Source of the DNA: Thioploca sp. | GTDB taxonomy: Bacteria; Pseudomonadota; Gammaproteobacteria; Beggiatoales; Beggiatoaceae | DNA: 64,000 nt | Assembly: GCA_012032555.1 (NCBI GenBank) | Contig: JAAUSR010000003.1 | Coordinates: forward strand, 62,001-126,000 | Reading direction: 5' to 3' | Shown: positions 1 to 8,670 of the stretch, in pieces | How positions within the stretch are numbered: position 1 is the first letter of the stretch | Layout of the letters: each line of letters opens with the position of its first letter | The notes under the pieces: model-generated | Databases searched by the model: none | Told to the model about the DNA's origin: nothing | What the model saw: only the letters and a program-made list of their open reading frames with translations | Position numbers and translations under genes: made by a program

Positions 1-1
1 T

Positions 2-1108
2 ATTGGGATGGTTCGAGTTGCCATTACGACTCACCAGTTAGAATCTGCTTTAAAAGAAGAACAAACTCGGTTAGTATTTATCGTGATTTTGCAACTGGGC
101 GTTGGCTTACTTATTTTATTGCCACTCATGTATTTTAAAGTCCTTAACCCCATTCAATTGCTGATTTGCCAGTCGCAAAAATTAGCTCAAAAACAACTTG
201 AGCAACCTTTTGTTTGGAATCGGACTGATGAATTGGGTACGCTGGGTAAAAGTTTTGAAAATACCCGTCAAGCATTAGCAACCCTATTTCAAGAAAACGA
301 ACAAAAAGCCCAAGAATTAGGTGATACCCTGGAAGAACTCAAAGGTGCACAAAAACAATTAGTTGAATCTGAAAAAATGGCTTCTTTAGGTGGACTAGTC
401 GCCGGGGTTGCCCATGAAATTAAAACCCCCGTAGGTAATGCTTTTACGGCAGTAACCACATTACGGGAGAAGACTAAGGAAATTACCGAATTATTTGAAC
501 AAAATAAAATTAAACGCGGCGATTTTAAAGAATTCTTACAAGACACCGATGAAGGCGCTAAGATAGCACAAACCAATATCGAGCAAGCGGCTGAATTGAT
601 TAAGAATTTTAAACAAGTCGCCGTTGATCAAACCAGTGAGGCTAAGCGGCGATTTAATTTAAAAACCTACCTCGAAGAGGAAGTGATTCTTAGTGTTAAA
701 CCACAATTAAAACACACCCCCCTGGTTTCATTAGAAGTGATTTGCCAAGAAGATATTGAATTAGAAAGTTATCCTGGGGCTTTTTTGCAAATTATTACCA
801 ATTTTGTCAGTAACAGTCTCATGCACGCTTTTACTGAGGGGCAAGTTGGACATATTGTGATTGAAGCGTATATCAACAATAACACGGCTATCCTCGTTTA
901 TCGAGATAATGGTAAAGGAATGCCTCCCGAAGTATTAGAGAAGATTTTTGAACCCTTCTTTACCACTAACCGTATGGGCGGTGGCACCGGTTTAGGAATG
1001 CATATTATTTATAATTTGATTCATCAAAAACTAGGCGGTAAGATTGAATGTCAAAGTGAAGTGGGAAAAGGAGTTGAATTTATAGTGAGTATTAAATTGC
1101 CAGTTTGA
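2..1108 (+). CDS. sensor histidine kinase, 5' end outside window
   Basis: C-terminal part of a membrane-bound sensor histidine kinase. The reading frame is open to the left edge, so the true start lies upstream and the ATG at 8 is only internal. Counting from that ATG: a membrane helix at about 22-42, a HAMP-like linker to about 95, a short coiled coil, the H-box [10 protein letters not shown] with the phosphoaccepting His at 136, the N-box around NFVSNSLMH (265-273), DNGKG at 300-304 and a glycine-rich [10 protein letters not shown] lid near 325. All kinase and ATP-binding elements are present, so the enzyme should be active. The sensor domain, and therefore the signal, cannot be seen. No response regulator follows directly. 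A hairpin lies 13 bases after the stop. Confidence 0.93.
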   Translation: MGMVRVAITTHQLESALKEEQTRLVFIVILQLGVGLLILLPLMYFKVLNPIQLLICQSQKLAQKQLEQPFVWNRTDELGTLGKSFENTRQALATLFQENEQKAQELGDTLEELKGAQKQLVESEKMASLGGLVAGVAHEIKTPVGNAFTAVTTLREKTKEITELFEQNKIKRGDFKEFLQDTDEGAKIAQTNIEQAAELIKNFKQVAVDQTSEAKRRFNLKTYLEEEVILSVKPQLKHTPLVSLEVICQEDIELESYPGAFLQIITNFVSNSLMHAFTEGQVGHIVIEAYINNNTAILVYRDNGKGMPPEVLEKIFEPFFTTNRMGGGTGLGMHIIYNLIHQKLGGKIECQSEVGKGVEFIVSIKLPV

Positions 1109-1120
1109 TGGAAGAATGAA

Positions 1121-1150
1121 TGTCGGTTAGCAACCCTTTACTAACCGACA
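1121..1150. terminator. hairpin between convergent genes
   Basis: A perfect 10-bp stem (tgtcggttag / ctaaccgaca) with a 10-base loop between the kinase and a convergent gene remnant. There is no strong T-run, so it is a candidate bidirectional terminator rather than a certain one. Confidence 0.45.
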
Positions 1151-1203
1151 CTGGCACTGGCTCAATTTCCCAAACAAACTCGGGTTAAAAACAAGAAAAA
1201 TCT

Positions 1204-2245
1204 TTATTTAGCATCACATGCCCAAGTTATTCCCTCAATATCACCGTAGTGGGTTTCAATCGGGGCTTCATCCGTTACGGCACACGTCTTGATATCGAAC
1301 GAATGAATGCGAGTATCTTTAGCTTGATGTAAAGCAAATAAGAGTGAACCATCAGCTAACATATCCAAGGCTTCCACTTCGGAGGGAAAGGTATTACAAG
1401 CTTTGTCGACGGTACCGGTATCAGTAAGATATTGGTATAAAACTGTTCCCGCTGAGCCGTATAAAATTTTGCCTTCGTTGTCCCAAGTCATGCCTTCTAC
1501 TTTAGCGGTATGAGGAAGTACTTCGATTTTGTGACAAGTACCCGCCTCAATTTGGTTAATATCAATGATAAAAAGCCCTTTGTTATCTGCCCAAACCCAT
1601 AACTCTTGACTATGGGGATGAAATGACATTGCCGAAACTTCACCTAAACCAGTACCGCAGACTGGCGTTAATTCACCGGTGGTTTTATTAACCCGATAGA
1701 GATAACCTTTCTCATACCCGACGTCGGGATCATCGCCAGCCGATGCGTAGAGTTCTTGAGTGGAGGGGAGAATATCCATTTCTTCGATATCATATCCCAG
1801 ATGAGGCGTTCCTAACGGAGTCACTTTAAAATTTTCGTTCGTCGGGATTAATAGTAAAGAACTGGGTATTATTTAAACCCTCATCGTCTAAAGCATAAAC
1901 TAGACAAGCTTGGCTTTGCGGACAGGGCGTTTGAGTGCTTGCCCAAGTGGGATTTTTCTGGTTGAGCCAATTGATCAGGTTAGGATCGGATGCGGTTAGA
2001 TGATTATAATCTAACAATAGGTTACTTAGTTGTAAATTCATTAATGAAATTGGAATTTCTCCACATAGCTGATTACCGCTTAGAAAGAGATGTTGTAAAC
2101 TGCTCAACTTACTGATAGATTCTGGAATCGAACCACTTAGCGGATTACTATCTAGATAGAGAATTTGCAAACTGTTCAAGTTACCGATGGATTCTGGAAT
2201 CGAACCATTTAAGTTATTACTTCCCAGAGAAAGTACTGTTACTCG
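1204..2245 (-). pseudogene. leucine-rich-repeat + beta-propeller-like protein, frameshifted and 5'-truncated
   Basis: Two adjoining minus-strand frames belong to one gene. The upstream part (about 2245 to 1835) carries plant-type leucine-rich repeats such as SGSIPESISKLSSLQHL and LCGEIPISLMNLQLSNL. The downstream part (1824 to 1204) has repeated blades of the type GEVSAMSFHPHSQELWVW and AKVEGMTWDNEGKILYG, suggesting a beta-propeller. The first frame stops at a TAA right after DERKF. Removing one A from the AAAA run near 1837 gives DERNFKVTPLGT and joins the two frames. The 5' end is lost: at about 2245 the LRR sequence meets an unrelated LamG fragment on the other strand. Probably once an exported binding protein. 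The frameshift could be a homopolymer sequencing error, but the truncation is real. Confidence 0.75.
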
Positions 2246-2259
2246 TCCGCCACTGCTCT

Positions 2260-2470
2260 TCCACCCAAGCCGAACTTATTGCGCATTGGCCGCTTGATGG
2301 CAACGCGCAAGATGTAACTGGTAATGGACATCATGGTACTGAAGTTGGAAACATTACCTACGAGTCTAGTCAAGAAGGTAGAGGGCAAGCCGCTCGTTTT
2401 GATGGGAAAAGTTGGATATCTATTCCAGTAACCAATGATTTTAAATTGGTGAACCAATCGTTAACTTACC
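2260..2470 (+). pseudogene. LamG/concanavalin-like domain fragment
   Basis: The frame starting near 2260 reads AELIAHWPLDGNAQDVTGNG, then HHGTEVG and RGQAARFDGKSWISIP, the usual opening of a LamG-type jelly-roll domain of secreted proteins. It has no start codon. At about 2470 it runs into a VapC fragment in another frame and hits a stop at 2500. It is a relic bounded on both sides by unrelated gene pieces. Confidence 0.7.
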
Positions 2471-2632
2471 GTCGCACGCCAAGCATTTCGTTTGTACGGT
2501 AAAGGTAAACACCCGGCAGGTTTGAATTTCGGCGATTGTTTCGCTTACGCTTTGGCAAAAAGTCTCAAGGAACCTTTGCTTTTTAAGGGTAGCGATTTCA
2601 GTCAGACTGATATTGAACCTTATTTGAAATAA
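2471..2632 (+). pseudogene. VapC-like PIN-domain toxin, C-terminal fragment
   Basis: The frame from 2471 reads VARQAFRLYGKGKHPAGLNF followed by GDCFAYALAKSLKEPLLFKG and SDFSQTDIEPYLK, then stops at 2630-2632. This is the standard end of VapC ribonuclease toxins, including the conserved GD of the PIN active site. About 55 of the usual 130 residues remain and there is no start or antitoxin gene, so it is a dead remnant. Confidence 0.8.
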
Positions 2633-2785
2633 AGAGTTAACCAGCACTGTTTTTTTAGAAGAAACGCTAATGTGCAATGCCGGTTACTGACAGATAGCAG
2701 TTATGTTTTTTTCTCATTTTTTACCATAAAAGAGAGTTAATTTATGCTAACTTCAAGGCTTCAGCAAGCTCATTCAACTACACGA

Positions 2786-2805
2786 GCTTAACTTAATGGC
2801 AATGA
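2786..2805 (+). repeat. single terminal repeat of the 32-kb palindromic element
   Basis: gcttaacttaatggcaatga differs by one base from the 19-20-base terminal repeat that bounds the element at 32062-32210, and is also found at 21690-21706. Here it occurs alone, about 80 bases upstream of the toxin gene at 2882. Confidence 0.6.
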
Positions 2806-2881
2806 CGTGGAAACGAAGTAAAATATCATCCGCTGAAAGTTGAAATTTGTGGATTATACGGCTTTGCCGTATAATTAATTT

Positions 2882-3193
2882 ATGGAATTCATAGAAACCA
2901 CTACTTTTACAAAGTATCTCTACGATTATCTGTCTGAAGATGAATATCTGGGTTTGCAAAGTTTCCTGCTCCAATATCCACAATCCGGCAAAATTGTTCG
3001 TGGCTCTGGCGGTATCCGAAAAATCCGTTGGTCAATATCAGGTAAAGGTAAGAGTGGCGGTGTGCGTGTGATTTACTACTTCAAGAAATCGAATGACGAA
3101 ATTTGGCTTTTAACTATTTATAGTAAGAACGAAGTAGCCAGTATTCCCGCTCATATTCTACGGCAAATTGCAAAGGAAATTGAAAATGTCTAA
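2882..3193 (+). CDS. RelE/HigB-like type II toxin
   Basis: A 103-residue protein of the RelE/HigB-type mRNA interferase group (the COG4737-like branch). Visible features: the N-terminal helices with EDEYLGLQSFLLQYP, the central GSGGIRKIRWS, the basic GKGKSGGVRVIYYF strand pair and the C-terminal EIWLLTIYSKNE. The family cleaves ribosome-bound mRNA when free of its partner. The stop overlaps the start of the XRE antitoxin gene, giving toxin-first order as in HigBA. Intact length and all core strands are present, so it looks functional. Substrate cannot be told from sequence. Confidence 0.88.
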   Translation: MEFIETTTFTKYLYDYLSEDEYLGLQSFLLQYPQSGKIVRGSGGIRKIRWSISGKGKSGGVRVIYYFKKSNDEIWLLTIYSKNEVASIPAHILRQIAKEIENV

Positions 3194-3473
3194 GCGCGAT
3201 CTTGGTCAAGAAATTCTCGATGGTATTCGTGAGGTGAAGGCTTACCAGGCCGGCACTAAAATTCTGCGGGTTCATACCCTGAAAAAGCCAGCACCTCCGC
3301 AAATAATTCGTTCTAAATTAAAGTTGTCGCAGTCGGCTTTTGCCGGATTGATGGGGGTGAGTTTACGTACTGTTCAAGATTGGGAACAAGGCAAACGCCA
3401 ACCAAGTGGCCCCGCTATCGCATTATTACGAATTGCCGAACAAAAACCAGAAGTGTTTATGCAATTGACCTAG
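3186..3473 (+). CDS. XRE-family antitoxin of the 2882 toxin
   Basis: A 95-residue antitoxin with a C-terminal helix-turn-helix: LKLSQSAFAGLMGVSLRTVQ followed by DWEQGKRQPSGPA, the classic XRE recognition element. The start at 3186 (MSKRDLGQ) is preferred to an upstream in-frame ATG at 3168 because it overlaps the toxin stop (aatgtctaa), typical of translational coupling. It should neutralise the toxin and repress the promoter upstream of 2882. Confidence 0.9.
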   Translation: MSKRDLGQEILDGIREVKAYQAGTKILRVHTLKKPAPPQIIRSKLKLSQSAFAGLMGVSLRTVQDWEQGKRQPSGPAIALLRIAEQKPEVFMQLT

Positions 3474-3802
3474 AAGGGAGTTCAATTAAATATTAACCTG
3501 ACAGTAAATGTTGGAGTTCACAAGCTCACTCCAACCTACGCGATTTCGCGATTATATGGAGCAGGACGGATTAGTTCAGGTTGCTGTGCTGGTTTGAATT
3601 GGCCTTAATATAGAGAGTCCCTCTGGATTTTCTTTTTCAGCCCAATTTACGCAGGTTCGCAAATCACCAGAGAAGCAGAGCTTGGTAACGAGTAAAAACA
3701 AACCTACGCGAGCTTGATAATAATATAGTTAGCTTTAAGTAAAAAAATGAATGGATATTAGAGAGATAGTTAATACAATAAATTTTCATCGAGGACAGCC
3801 AG
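3474..3802. other. intergenic stretch without a gene
   Basis: Contains a short inverted repeat (ttggagttcacaagctcactccaa, near 3512-3536) and phrases of dispersed repeats (acgcaggttcgc, accaagctctgc in reverse). No open frame with protein-like character. It separates the first toxin-antitoxin pair from the 5'-truncated second pair. Confidence 0.4.
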
Positions 3803-3991
3803 ATGTCCCTCTTGAATCGGATTGCCAAATTGGATAACGACTCCTTTTCCAAACTTCGTGATTGGTTTATTGAATTTGATAACGCCCGTTGGGATAACCA
3901 GCTTGAGGCGGATTCCAATGCCGGTAAACTTGATTTTCTAATTGATGCGGTACTTGCTGAACATAAAGCTGGCAGAACGAAAGACTTGTGA
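3803..3991 (+). CDS. antitoxin of toxin-antitoxin copy 1, 5'-truncated
   Basis: A 62-residue protein, nearly identical from NRIAKLDND onward to the 72-residue antitoxin at 32703-32921. Homology begins only at about 3815; the native N-terminus (MMSVTNETEIAFLE in the other copy) is replaced by MSLL. The start ATG has gagg eight bases upstream, so a shortened protein may still be made. The body FSKLRDWFIEFDNARWDNQL and KAGRTKDL matches a common small antitoxin family partnered with ParE/RelE-like toxins. The stop TGA overlaps the GTG of the toxin. Confidence 0.75.
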   Translation: MSLLNRIAKLDNDSFSKLRDWFIEFDNARWDNQLEADSNAGKLDFLIDAVLAEHKAGRTKDL

Positions 3992-4245
3992 AACACCAAA
4001 CGGCATCAAGTTTTTGGGAATGTGATAACAAACTGCCACTAAATATTCGCCATCTGGCTGACAAAAATTTTCAATTATTGAAAGATGACCATTCTCATAC
4101 ATCACTACAGTTTAAAAAAGTTGGTAAGGTTTGGTCGTCTGCTAGAATTGGTACACATTACCGAGCAGTTGCCATACCAATTAAAGAGGGTTTCTTATGG
4201 ATTTGGATTGGTTCTCATACGGAATACGACAAACTGCTTGCCTAA
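3988..4245 (+). CDS. RelE/ParE-like toxin, copy 1
   Basis: An 85-residue RelE/ParE-fold toxin starting at GTG inside the antitoxin stop (gtga). It contains the strand pair KVGKVWSSARIGTHYRAVAI and ends with FLWIWIGSHTEYDKLLA, typical of this branch. Compared with the copy at 32455-32706 it has two in-frame 3-base insertions, adding K in ADKNFQ and S in VWSSARIG. Homology between the copies ends at about 4262, just after the stop. Whether the extra residues affect activity is unknown. Confidence 0.82.
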   Translation: MKHQTASSFWECDNKLPLNIRHLADKNFQLLKDDHSHTSLQFKKVGKVWSSARIGTHYRAVAIPIKEGFLWIWIGSHTEYDKLLA

Positions 4246-4403
4246 CATATCCTTATCGATTTAGCCCGTAGGATGCGGTGACGAATGATTTCAATTTCTT
4301 AGATAGACGGCATGGAGCTAGATTTATATATTTAGCCATCACTCGGTTTGAGAGTGTTTTCTCTTTTGGTGTTATCCCTTAAAGTAATAAATGGAGAGTT
4401 AAC

Positions 4404-5027
4404 ATGAACACACATCAACAAATCGTTAAGCGACTGATATCTTCGTTAATAACCACTACACTTTAGTGTAGTTTAAGTCTGGGTATGCCGGTATACGCTT
4501 ACACCCAAGAAGAAACTTCCCAACTGGTTAAGCAAGCTTATTGCACTATCTTGACAAGAGATGCTGATGAAGGTGGTTTTAACCACTTTGTTAATCTACT
4601 GACTAACGAAGGTTGGACGGCTAAACAATTAGTTTCCGCTTTAGCAACCTCTGAGGAGTACAAACAGAGATTTTTTGATAATCGAACGGTCCCTGAGTAT
4701 GTAACGCAAATTTACCATACGTTCTTGCAAAGAGAACCGGATCCCGACGGGTTAATTAACTGGATAGATATGGTCGAGCAACATGGTTGGCTATTTATTA
4801 TTGAGAGGATGTTAAATAGCGAGGAATATATGCAGCGTTTTGGTAATAATGCCATTCCGGTATCAGAAAACTGTTCAACAACCCCATCGCTAATTGGCCC
4901 ACCACTATCTCCCCATGAAATACCAACGCTTACCCAAAACGGTGCTAATTGGGTACTTCAAATACCTTATATTGCTTATAAATTTCTTTTTGGAAAACTC
5001 TGTTATAGTAAAATTGGTATAAAATGA
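4404..5027 (+). pseudogene. exported DUF4214 protein, amber codon in signal peptide, 3' end replaced by IS
   Basis: The frame from ATG 4404 encodes MNTHQQIVKRLISSLITTTL, a TAG at 4464-4466, then CSLSLGMPVYA before the mature part. That is a complete signal peptide broken by one nonsense codon. A start at the later ATG 4485 would remove the export signal. The mature part has two DUF4214 modules (ILTRDADEGGFNHFVNLL and FLQREPDPDGLINWIDMV, each followed by an SEEY segment), a fold found in surface-layer and adhesin-like proteins. After about residue 160 the sequence changes, and the last codons (YSKIGIK) lie in the terminal repeat of an IS630-type element. Likely inactive. Confidence 0.8.
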
Positions 5028-5149
5028 TTTAAATAAAATTAAAAGATCTTTATAATAAAAATGGATTGGTATTGATGAAACCACCGTTTGACAAGAATTA
5101 TTACCCAATAATGACATACTCAATTGATTTTAGAAAGTATTATCCATCA

Positions 5150-6444
5150 TTCGTACAGTTTTATGCAGCAATAGCGCCGTAATTACATAGCTGCTCAAAA
5201 TCGGGTCGGGATTTTATGTGACTGAAGTCCAGACCCAAGTCAGAAGAAAAGCGCTAGTCAGAAGAAAAGCGCTCCAGCAGATGAGCATTGGCTTTACGGA
5301 TTTTCCAACTGGAAATCGAGATGACTTTGCTGCCCCCCGATTGATGCTGCCGGTCTTCGAGTTTGAACCGGTTCAAGGCGGTCATTGAAGCGTTGAAATG
5401 GAAGTGCCGGACTGGGCTGCAACGCGCCTGGCAATGATTCAGACCTAGAAACTGCTTAGCATCGCGGAACAGCAACTCAATCTGGAAACGCGCCTGGTAG
5501 TAACGCACGAGGGACTTGGCGTCCAGCGATAGGTCGGTTGAAAACCGCAATGCAGTCTGAACTTTATGGCCGACTTGCTTAACCAGATAGACGACGATGC
5601 GTAGGTCACGGTTAAAGTGGGCGCTGTTGACGACGGCGGTGTAGATTTGTAGCCCATCCCATTCGCCTATGGCTTCAAAACGGCTTAAATCGTCAAATTT
5701 GACTTTGCCGTCGTAGCGATGCTTGCGCGCGGTTTTTGCTCACCTTGGTAAAGCCAGCGCAGATTGGCGTCGTGGCGTAACTTGCCAATTTGATGCCGGT
5801 CGAGCGCAGCCACGCCGTCGAGGTACTTCTTGTTGCTGTAGTAGCCATCGGCAACCAGGTAGCGGATTGGCGGCGGCAGGGCGTGGCGGTCTGGCTTCAA
5901 GTGGTCAAGATAGCCATCAACACGGGACTCATCGTTTTTGCTGGTCGCCGGTGTTTGGCGTGTAGAGAGGTTGTCAGCGGTGTTTTCCGTGACATTCACT
6001 ACAGTCAACGTCGAGATTTCCAAGCCTTTTTCAGCTTGGCCTGATACACTGTTGTAGAACTTGCCAAGTCCCTCAGGGTGTTTGCCGCTTGTGGACATGA
6101 AACTGCAATCGGTTGCCGCAATGAGTGTGCTTTCCGCTTCTTCGCACAGCGGTAATAGGCTTAAACGGTTGAACTCAACGAAGTCGAAGCGACGCCGATA
6201 CCAACGAGAGAAAGTTTTCTCGTGGTAGTCACTCTATCGGCTGAGGTTGCGGAAATTTGCGCGTCCCCTCAAGCACATTAGTAAGGGCAGCAGTACCAAC
6301 ATAAACTTGACTTGAGGTTGGGTAACGTTGGACATTGGTTGTAAAATCGTTTTGACTATTTCCATGAGAGCCGGTAGTTGGGTTATGTCGTTATGGAAAA
6401 CAACATTATCCAATTATTTGGCTCTCTCTTAAAAACTGTACGAA
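5150..6444. mobile_element. IS4-type insertion sequence inside the IS630 element
   Basis: The ends are ttcgtacagtttta at 5150 and, on the complement of 6444, ttcgtacagttttt. Flanks gtattatccatca (left) and gtattgatccata (right) form an imperfect target duplication of about 12 bases within the IS630 transposase gene. The base composition is clearly more GC-rich than the surroundings, suggesting arrival from another host. One transposase gene fills it on the minus strand. Confidence 0.8.
5161..6365 (-). pseudogene. IS4-family transposase with three lesions
   Basis: Starting at ATG 6365 (MEIVKTILQPMSNV) the frame hits a TAG after RANFRNLSR, runs on through ATDCSFMSTSGKHPEGLGKF, YLVADGYYSNKKYLDGV and changes frame near 5715 at a ccgcgcgc run. 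The last part contains YYQARFQIELLFRDAK, the Y-R-E-K signature of IS4 transposases. A third lesion is a perfect 18-base tandem duplication (5238-5273) that places a TAG after ERFSSD. Without it the protein would continue through LGLDFSHIKSRPDFEQ to YGAIAA, ending at 5161. It is not active. Confidence 0.85.
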
Positions 6445-7244
6445 GTATTGATCCATAAAAGCACAAGAAAATTGGACCGTTGCCGAAGTATCAAAACGAT
6501 TTGGTGTTGGTCAAGCCAGTGTAGTTAGGTGGTCTAGTAGAATAGAACCGCAGCAAAAGAGGGATAAACCGAGTGTCAAACTGGATGGGGAGAAATTAGC
6601 TCAAGAGGTTGAAATCCATCCGGAGAGTTATCAATATGAGCGTGCCGAACGTTTTGGTGTGAGCCAATCTGGAATCGCTTATGCTTTAAAAAAATTAAAA
6701 ATATCACGGAAAAAACAACTTTCCAACATCCCCAAGCGGATCGGGAAGCCCAACAACAATTTCAAGCCCAAAGGAAAAGCGACCAATTGTTTATGTTGAT
6801 GAGAGTGGTTTTGCTCATGATATGCCCCGTCGACCGGGTTATTCACTTATGGGTCGAAGATGTTTTGGTCAACAAGATTGGGGGGCGAGAAGGCGTACCA
6901 ATGTCATTGGTGCCTTATTATCTAGCTTATTATTGACGGTAACTCTTTTAATGGGGAATGTGAACTCAGAGATATTCTTGACGTGGGTAACGCAAGAGTT
7001 ATTACCCCAGTTGCCACCAAAAAGTATTATTGTCATGGATAAGGCGAGTTTCCATAAACGATTAGATATTCAAGAATCAATCTGTCGTGCCGGTCATTTC
7101 TTGTTACTACCTTATTCTCCTCAATTGAATCCGATTGAACCTAAATGGGCACAAGCTAAGGCGATTTGGAAACAACAACCTTGTTCTATTTCTGAACTGT
7201 TTACTCGCTATCATTTTTAATCATTTTATACTAATTTTGCTATA

Positions 7245-7442
7245 TTAGCGCGGAAACACTGCATCTCTTTCTGGGATGCGATGATGAACGGTATTTTACT
7301 TAGCCATGGAATTGACGCTATTAATGTGTCCGCCAAGCAAAAACTTGAATTTAACCAAACCAGGCTGGCATTCTATGATACCCAAAATGCTAATGATATG
7401 TTTAAATTTCTTATAAATTTACTTAAAGAATCTGAATTATAA
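7245..7442 (+). pseudogene. C-terminal remnant downstream of the IS630 element
   Basis: An open frame begins right at the IS boundary: ARKHCISFWDAMMNGILLSH, GIDAINVSAKQKLEF and FKFLINLLKESEL, ending six bases before anmK. It has the composition of a real protein end but no start. It may be the 3' part of the gene entered by the IS630 element, although its frame does not join the DUF4214 frame directly once one TA is removed. Family not recognised. Confidence 0.4.
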
Positions 7443-7447
7443 CAAAA

Positions 7448-8548
7448 ATGACTTTATTTATCGGTCTGATGTCAGGTACCAGTGTTGATAGTATTGATGC
7501 GGTTTTAGTCGATTTTGGCGATACCAGTACCCAACTTAAAGCAGTACATACTCATCCTTGGCCTACCTTTCTACGAGAAACATTGCTTACGTTAAGTCAA
7601 GAAACCCGAGAACAAAGTACCCTGCATGATATTGCCAGCCTTGATATCGAAACGGGGGAATTGTTTGCGGAAGCAACTTTAGCATTACTCGAAAAATCAA
7701 CAACCTTACCTAACCAAGTTCGTGCTATCGGCAGTCCTGGCCAAACTTTATATCATCATCCCCTTGGTACCCCCGCTTATACTTGGCAAATAGGCGATCC
7801 GAATGTTATTGCGCAACGAACGGGGATAACCACAGTTGCTGATTTTCGACGACGAGATATGGCCGCTGGTGGTCAAGGTGCACCATTAGCGCCGGCTTTG
7901 CATAACGCCTTATTACGCAGTTCACAAGAGGATCGAATTGTTCTCAATCTGGGTGGAATTGCGAATATTACGCTACTTCCCGCTGATCCTAATTCGTCAG
8001 TGATTGGATTTGATACCGGACCCGCTAATGCCTTGCTAGATGCCCATATCTATCTACACCAGCGGCTACCACTGGATGAACAAGGTGCTTGGGCTGCTAC
8101 CGGACAAATCCAGCCAACTTTATTAAATTCATTGTTATCTGATCCCTATTTTACTCGTCCCGCTCCCAAAACCACCGGTCGTGATTACTTTAATTTGAAC
8201 TGGTTAAGTCGTTACACGGCTTCGTTTGCTTATCAACCAGAAGATATTCAAGCTACTCTAGTCCAACTCACGATCAATTCTATTGTTCAAGCCATTTCCT
8301 CCTATAATTGGCAGCGCCTGTTAGTTTGTGGCGGTGGCGTTCACAACCCGTTATTAATGAAAGGGTTGTCTCAACAATTACCCCGTTGTATAGTCGAATC
8401 AACTTCAACTCAAGGAATTGATCCGGACTGGGTTGAAGCGGTGACTTTTGCGTGGTTAGCGAAACAACGATTAGAACAACAACCTAGCAATTTACCCACC
8501 GTGACTGGGGCACAGCAAGCGGTAGTATTAGGAAGTATTTATATTTAA
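7448..8548 (+). CDS. anmK: anhydro-N-acetylmuramic acid kinase
   Basis: AnmK phosphorylates and opens 1,6-anhydro-MurNAc, giving MurNAc-6-phosphate during cytoplasmic recycling of peptidoglycan. The 366-residue protein has the family opening FIGLMSGTSVDSIDAVLVDF, the substrate-binding TVADFRRRDMAAGGQGAPLA region, LNLGGIANITLL, GFDTGPANALLDAH and the late LLVCGGGVHNPLLM. Length matches the usual 365-390. It is followed by a strong hairpin and a convergent BI-1 gene. Together with mpl at 14784 it gives this window two steps of cell-wall recycling. Confidence 0.96.
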   Translation: MTLFIGLMSGTSVDSIDAVLVDFGDTSTQLKAVHTHPWPTFLRETLLTLSQETREQSTLHDIASLDIETGELFAEATLALLEKSTTLPNQVRAIGSPGQTLYHHPLGTPAYTWQIGDPNVIAQRTGITTVADFRRRDMAAGGQGAPLAPALHNALLRSSQEDRIVLNLGGIANITLLPADPNSSVIGFDTGPANALLDAHIYLHQRLPLDEQGAWAATGQIQPTLLNSLLSDPYFTRPAPKTTGRDYFNLNWLSRYTASFAYQPEDIQATLVQLTINSIVQAISSYNWQRLLVCGGGVHNPLLMKGLSQQLPRCIVESTSTQGIDPDWVEAVTFAWLAKQRLEQQPSNLPTVTGAQQAVVLGSIYI

Positions 8549-8601
8549 ATTTTGTTGAAATTACTAAGGTACCATTCAAGCGATTTCAACTGGCAAAGAA
8601 A

Positions 8602-8629
8602 AACCCCTAGACTGATTAATCTAGGGGTT
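8602..8629. terminator. bidirectional terminator between anmK and the BI-1 gene
   Basis: A perfect 10-bp stem aacccctaga / tctaggggtt with an 8-base loop, preceded by an A-run on the plus strand (a T-run for the minus-strand gene). It lies between two convergent genes and should stop transcription from both, best for the minus-strand gene. Confidence 0.75.
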
Positions 8630-8670
8630 GAGCATGGAGTTATCTTAACCTAAGCTAATTATTTTTTTGC

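Larger units (their letters stand above)
5111..7220 (+). pseudogene. IS630-family transposase, interrupted and frameshifted
   Basis: The gene starts at ATG 5111 (MTYSIDFRK), is split after nine residues by the IS4-type element, and resumes near 6457 (IKAQENWTVAEVSKRFGVGQ, a helix-turn-helix). Two further frame changes are needed: one near the A-run at 6710-6720 and one near aggaaaagcg at 6772-6781. The catalytic half reads IVYVDESGF (first Asp), SIIVMDKASFHK (second Asp) and QLNPIEPKW (Glu), so the DDE triad is intact at sequence level. The largest intact piece is 6822-7220. It cannot make a full transposase. Confidence 0.85.
5004..7244. mobile_element. IS630-family element carrying a nested IS4-type element
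   Basis: Terminal inverted repeats are visible: 5004 onward begins tatagtaaaattggtataaa, and the complement of the right end at 7244 begins tatagcaaaattagtataaa. TA lies at both outer edges (5004-5005 and 7243-7244), the target duplication known for IS630/Tc1. Without the nested 1.3-kb insertion and its target duplication the element would be about 0.9 kb. It sits in the 3' end of the DUF4214 gene. A 115-bp element at 39623-39737 has related ends. Confidence 0.8.

Noticed and set aside
5723-6044. Two plus-strand frames within the IS4 element
   Set aside because: Shadows of the GC-rich transposase on the minus strand; its sense (VADGYYSNKKYL) is clear.
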